Assembly (NCBI GenBank): GCA_964468125.1
Contig: CAYXVF010000159.1
Location: 1-9,378 of the forward strand
Source: CAYXVF01 sp964468125
GTDB taxonomy: Bacteria; Myxococcota; XYA12-FULL-58-9; CAYXVF01
DNA length: 9,378 nt
Direction of reading: 5' to 3'
Made by a program: the position numbers and the translations under genes. Shown here in pieces: positions 6,468 to 9,378 of the stretch. The number at the start of each line of letters is the position of its first letter. Position 1 is the stretch's first letter. The notes beneath the pieces were generated by a model. It was not told the DNA's origin. It ran no database searches and saw only the letters and a list, made by a program, of their open reading frames with translations.

Positions 6468-6728
6468 TCAAAGAATCTCGATCCGAAAGGTCGTCGAACC
6501 CCGCGTGCTCGCCTGGCTCACGCCAGCTTGCGTGAGGTGAAGTCCGGGCGGCAGATGCAGGTCCGTACAAAGGCCGTTGAGGTAGCGGCCCTGCAGGGTG
6601 ACGAGGCCGCGTTTCCAGTCGATGTGCGCCCCTCGCGCCTTGCAGGCGAGCTCCAGGCCCGCGGTCTGAACTGGCGTGAGACGGTTTTCAAAACTCGGTT
6701 CGCTGACGTCAACGGCGTAGGCGCTCAT
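6468..6728 (-). CDS. Hypothetical small protein, 86 residues
   Basis: I do not recognise a family. The protein starts MSAYAVDVSEPSFENRL and ends TTFRIEIL, with a mixed, soluble-looking composition, two cysteines (Cys29, Cys54) and no signal peptide or membrane segment. The last third has short alternating hydrophobic stretches that could be beta strands. Support for a real gene is the good ribosome binding site AGGAG (6740-6744) 11 nt before the ATG at 6728, in a purine-rich leader. A second AGGAGG (6756-6761) lies farther upstream with no ATG or GTG after it at useful distance. The gene converges with the PhzF gene (22 nt between stops) and lies 92 nt downstream of the DUF5591-like gene on the same strand, so it may share its transcript. 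Confidence 0.6.
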   Translation of the reverse strand: MSAYAVDVSEPSFENRLTPVQTAGLELACKARGAHIDWKRGLVTLQGRYLNGLCTDLHLPPGLHLTQAGVSQASTRGSTTFRIEIL

Positions 6729-6820
6729 GCTGCTCTTCTCTCCTGGATCAATGGCCCTCCTCTTTCTTATCGACACGAGTTTCGCTTCGTTGCCAGAAAT
6801 GCGCGGACGAAGAAGCGCGT

Positions 6821-7903
6821 TCAGTCCGTCCGAGAGCGGCGGTCGAGCACCTCTTCGATGTGGGCCTGCGGCGAGGTCCGCGGGGCAGCGCGCTTGGTGT
6901 ATCGCTCGAGGTTCAGCGTCGGATGCGCGGCCAGCGCCCGGTCCAGCATCTGCCCATGGGTGGTCGGAGCCCCCGAAGTTTCGTCCACGAAGGCGACAAA
7001 GCGCCGCCCGGGCCTCGCGTTCTGCGCCAGAAATCGCCCCACCACATCCCCGAGGACATCGAGACACTGCTGCTGCGCTTCGCGGTCAAAGGGAACGACC
7101 ATCCGCTCGCCAAAGGCCTCGTCCCAGTCGCTCTTGAACATGCCCGAGCGTTGCGCGTCGTCAGGAAAGAGACCGGGATTGTCGTACTGGGGAAAATCCG
7201 CCCAGTCATCCTCAGGAACGATTCCGAGCGGCTCACTGATCGTCACAAAGTACACCCCTGGTCGCTCACCCGCTGCCACTGAGTTCCGAACGGCATGATA
7301 GGCGGAATAGAGCTTGCTTCGTCCGGTGCTCGCAGCGTCCCAGGGCTTGGTCTTTGCGCAAGGCACGAGGACAACGGTCGTGCAATCCTCGGGGAGCTTC
7401 AGTCGGGCGACTCGCCGATGCCAGGCCTTCACCGCCGGATGCGCCAAGAGATGCAGCGTCTCACCAGGGGTGTAGGCGGTCAGAGCCGGATCGAGGGCGG
7501 GGTTCGATTTCAGGCTGCGTTCGAGCAAGTGCGCACGCACTTTCGACCACTCCGCCGCGCTCGGGTGGCGGGCGCTGCCAGGTTTTCCGCTTGCGAGGAT
7601 CTTCTGCTCGCCGAGTTGCTCCCGCTCGGTCGCTGACAACAGTCGCAAGCATTTCACCGCATCCGAGTCTTTGCGGGTCGTCGGCTTTTTCGCTCCTCGG
7701 GGCCGACGTGCGTCGAGCGCGGAGCGGCTTGCGGCTTCGCGCCGGGAGTCCCTCTTCTCGTAACTGCGATGTTTCGGCACCTCGCCACGAAAGGCGGGCT
7801 CGTGCGCTTCCATCGGCTCACGCCGCCGTCGCTCGCGGCCCGTCTCGGGCACCGGTCCCTTGGGGCCGACCTCGACGACGCAGCCCTTGATTCTCGAAGG
7901 CAT
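6821..7903 (-). CDS. DUF5591-like (archaeosine-synthase-associated domain) protein with basic N-terminal extension
   Basis: 360 residues. Residues 1-80 are rich in Arg, Lys, Glu, Ser and Pro and look disordered. A small helical part follows (about 84-170). The C-terminal domain (about 174-325) carries TTVVLVPCAKTKPW (175-188), ISEPLGIVPEDDW (222-234) and DFPQYD (236-241). This order, PC..xKP then a SxPLGxVP loop then a YD, resembles DUF5591, the core domain of the archaeal tRNA-modifying archaeosine synthase ArcS, where the Pro-Cys-Ser and Lys-Pro-Tyr motif is central. Here Ser is Ala and Tyr is Trp. There is no PUA or TGT domain, so I infer no tRNA role. ATG 7903 is the only start available after the upstream in-frame stop at 7913-7915, yet it lacks a clear ribosome binding site; ATG 7813 (Met31) is an alternative that would drop part of the disordered tail. 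The small gene at 6728 lies downstream on the same strand. The gene is real; the domain call is by motif memory only. Confidence 0.75.
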   Translation of the reverse strand: MPSRIKGCVVEVGPKGPVPETGRERRRREPMEAHEPAFRGEVPKHRSYEKRDSRREAASRSALDARRPRGAKKPTTRKDSDAVKCLRLLSATEREQLGEQKILASGKPGSARHPSAAEWSKVRAHLLERSLKSNPALDPALTAYTPGETLHLLAHPAVKAWHRRVARLKLPEDCTTVVLVPCAKTKPWDAASTGRSKLYSAYHAVRNSVAAGERPGVYFVTISEPLGIVPEDDWADFPQYDNPGLFPDDAQRSGMFKSDWDEAFGERMVVPFDREAQQQCLDVLGDVVGRFLAQNARPGRRFVAFVDETSGAPTTHGQMLDRALAAHPTLNLERYTKRAAPRTSPQAHIEEVLDRRSRTD

Positions 7904-8070
7904 CGAGGGCGGTTATCGCTCATCGACTGCGCGTGGTTTCGCGAGGCGAACCCCCACGATCGCGCGCGTTCGTGTGACCCGTGACGCGAAAAGCAGCCTT
8001 CGGGCGGCAACCTCCGCGCTCGACGGTCGATGTTAGAGTCTGGATGCGGGCCGCCTCAGGACCCAAAGCC
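7904..8070. promoter_or_regulatory. Divergent intergenic region, 167 bp
   Basis: This region separates two divergent gene starts and must carry their promoters. On the plus strand TAGAGT (8034-8039) has the TAnnnT form of a -10 box, 31 nt before the ATG at 8071, without a recognisable -35. GTGACCCGTGAC at 7974-7985 is a short direct repeat. No strong hairpin or operator was seen. An in-frame GTG at 7981 could extend the plus-strand gene into this region by 30 codons, but I consider that unlikely. Confidence 0.35.
8058..8061 (+). promoter_or_regulatory. Ribosome binding site choosing ATG 8071
   Basis: AGGA lies 9 nt before the ATG at 8071. The calcium-loop segment starts a few residues into this ATG, whereas the 30 residues encoded from the in-frame GTG at 7981 are Arg-rich and look like translated leader. 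This favours ATG 8071 over the longer form. Confidence 0.55.
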
Positions 8071-9306
8071 ATGCCCATTACAACGAATCACGTCGCGGCT
8101 CTCGGAGCCGTGGACTACGACGCCGACGGCGCGGTAACCACGGCCGACCGTGCGGCAGCACAGCGAGACGTGCGGGTGCTCGACCAGCACACCGGTACGC
8201 TCGACACCGTCGATCATCGTGACGGCGCACAACTCGCTCAGACTTTGCTCCGGGCCCCGGCTCCAGTGCGCACCTCTCTCAGCGCAGGTATCGCCTCGGC
8301 GTGCGACCGACTGCGCCGAGGGGCCGGTCAGGTCGACTGGCGCAGCGCGACGGACATTGTCCAGGAGTGCGACCGCGCCGACTCGCTCCTCAAGCGCACG
8401 CCTCTCGCAGCGCACCGGCGCACGGCCAACGGCACCCACGTCGTCTCCCGGGAGGCGATCGAAAACGCCCTCGCGCTCGCCAAGGAGACCAGCGCTCTGC
8501 CCCGCGGCGTCCTCTCAGGTGGCTATTCGGCGCTCGGCGCTCTCGAGCTCCTGATCCGCTCCGCCGAAGGTGATGGGGCGGTCGCCGCGCCCGCGGCCCA
8601 TTGGGCCCCTCTCCTACCGGACACCGCGCCGTCCGGACCGATCGATCGGCTCGCCCATGACGTTCTGACCGAGCTTCGCGACGTCGGCGCAACGCTCTAC
8701 GTCTCTCGCCGGGAAAGCACGGTCTTCCGTGACGCCGGTGCACGATCGCGACTCGAAACCGCCTTGGATGCCGCTGACTGGCGAGCGAACGTCCCGGAGG
8801 TCGCTGCTCGACTCTACGTCACCTGGCCGGAATCCGGCCCGGGGGAAATCCGGGTGCCGCTCGAGGAGTTGACGGGCATTTCGGGGACCGCCCTGCGGAT
8901 TCAACGCAACGGAAGCTTCCGCTTCTTGCGTCTCCCCGATGACGTCTGGGTCCTCGACTCGTTCACAGGCGTGCGGGGCAACTGGAAGACCGGCTGGTCG
9001 AGCCTCGAATCGGCGGTCTTCGCGGACCATGCCCCCGCCCCCTACGCGGCCTGGCGAGCGAGCTTTCTCGGGGCATCCATCGAGGAGTCGGGGGTCCTCG
9101 GTGCCTGGGGCGCGATTCGCCCCCTTCCCGCGAACCGCCAGGAGCTCGCGGACGCCTGGGGGGACTGGCTCTGGGACCACGACCGAGCGGCGCGCCGAGA
9201 CCCGCCGAGCGACCCAGACGAGCTCGACCGCGTGCTCGAGCGCTACAGACGGGTCGAACGCCTCGCGCCCGAGCTCCTGAGCCTCGATGCGTCCGGCGCT
9301 TCCTGA
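8071..9306 (+). CDS. Hypothetical protein with N-terminal EF-hand/dockerin-like calcium loop
   Basis: 411 residues, no family recognised. Near the N-terminus lies a loop with Asp at 15, 17, 19 and 26 and Gly at 20 (DYDADGAVTTAD, 15-26). This matches the 12-residue calcium-binding pattern with acidic or oxygen ligands at positions 1, 3, 5, 9 and 12. Asp at position 12 is usual in dockerin-type loops, Glu in classical EF-hands. A following LDQHTGTLDTVD (about 37-48) could be a degenerate second copy. The rest has an Ala/Arg/Leu-rich helical middle, a beta-rich stretch around residues 245-315 (LYVTWPES, IRVPLEEL, FRFLRLPDDVWVLDSFTG) and a charged helical C-terminus. I see no signal peptide, membrane helix or dockerin/cohesin partner, so it appears cytosolic. 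It is divergent from the DUF5591-like gene. Stop is TGA at 9304-9306. The coding call is good; the function is unknown. Confidence 0.75.
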   Translation: MPITTNHVAALGAVDYDADGAVTTADRAAAQRDVRVLDQHTGTLDTVDHRDGAQLAQTLLRAPAPVRTSLSAGIASACDRLRRGAGQVDWRSATDIVQECDRADSLLKRTPLAAHRRTANGTHVVSREAIENALALAKETSALPRGVLSGGYSALGALELLIRSAEGDGAVAAPAAHWAPLLPDTAPSGPIDRLAHDVLTELRDVGATLYVSRRESTVFRDAGARSRLETALDAADWRANVPEVAARLYVTWPESGPGEIRVPLEELTGISGTALRIQRNGSFRFLRLPDDVWVLDSFTGVRGNWKTGWSSLESAVFADHAPAPYAAWRASFLGASIEESGVLGAWGAIRPLPANRQELADAWGDWLWDHDRAARRDPPSDPDELDRVLERYRRVERLAPELLSLDASGAS

Positions 9307-9316
9307 CGGACTGCGC

Positions 9317-9378
9317 ATGTCACGACGGCGGAGCCAAGCCAACCCCGAGGAACGCCTCGCGCGTGAGATGTGCCCTAG
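9317..9378 (+). CDS. Possible start of a further gene, cut by the right edge
   Basis: An ATG at 9317, 10 nt after the preceding stop, opens a frame that stays free of stops for 20 codons to the window end (it begins MSRRRSQANPEERLAREMCP). The upstream GACGGA is a weak ribosome binding site. The stretch is too short to recognise anything, and in GC-rich DNA a 20-codon open frame is not strong evidence. Confidence 0.25.
   Translation, partial: MSRRRSQANPEERLAREMCP

Noticed and set aside
6528..7298. 256-codon plus-strand open frame
   Set aside because: Overlaps the small protein and the DUF5591-like gene on the other strand, crosses their intergenic gap, and shows no family motif.
7981..8070. 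Longer form of the calcium-loop protein from GTG 7981
   Set aside because: The added 30 residues are Arg-rich with no pattern, and ATG 8071 has its own ribosome binding site directly before the first domain.
8614..9342. 242-codon minus-strand open frame
   Set aside because: Antisense to the calcium-loop protein, with shadow-like Arg/Gly/Glu-rich composition.

Overview
The window is GC-rich and gene-dense, from a bacterium with high-GC codon use. The proteins on the left closely resemble those of Chloroflexus, but nothing else points clearly to Chloroflexota. A dockerin/EF-hand-like protein and the overall composition would fit a myxobacterium-like (Myxococcota) or similar lineage. That placement is a guess and cannot be settled from the sequence.

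Left block, positions 1-5580. Four minus-strand genes form one tight operon, read right to left: two paralogous class III CoA-transferases of the succinyl-CoA:(S)-malate type (SmtA/SmtB pair, 4657-3437 and 3434-2214), mesaconyl-CoA C1:C4 CoA-transferase (mct, 2217-997) and a Chloroflexus-type malyl-CoA/beta-methylmalyl-CoA/citramalyl-CoA lyase (mcl, from 977 and running off the left edge). Gene junctions are 2 nt, a 4-nt ATGA overlap, and 19 nt. A divergent gene 80 bp away (meh, 4738-5580) encodes an HTD2/MaoC-type mesaconyl-C4-CoA hydratase. Together these are the glyoxylate-assimilating half of the 3-hydroxypropionate bi-cycle. Smt activates malate with CoA from succinyl-CoA, and Mcl splits malyl-CoA to acetyl-CoA and glyoxylate. 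Mcl also condenses glyoxylate with propionyl-CoA, and after dehydration the CoA is moved from C1 to C4 of mesaconate by Mct. Meh then hydrates this to citramalyl-CoA, which Mcl cleaves to pyruvate and acetyl-CoA. The only step without a gene here is the beta-methylmalyl-CoA dehydratase (mch), which I predict lies just beyond the left edge.

Middle block, 5612-6728. A PhzF-family isomerase gene follows meh on the plus strand after 31 nt. It converges with a small minus-strand gene for an unrecognised 86-residue protein (6728-6468).

Right block, 6821-9378. A minus-strand gene (7903-6821) encodes a protein with a basic, probably disordered N-terminus and a C-terminal domain that resembles the archaeosine-synthase-associated DUF5591 fold. 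Across a 167-bp divergent intergenic region, a plus-strand gene (8071-9306) encodes a 411-residue unrecognised protein that opens with an EF-hand/dockerin-like calcium loop. A possible further plus-strand gene begins at 9317 and is cut by the right edge.

There are no rRNA or tRNA genes, CRISPR arrays, insertion sequences or long repeats that I could see, and no gene-free stretch longer than 300 bases.
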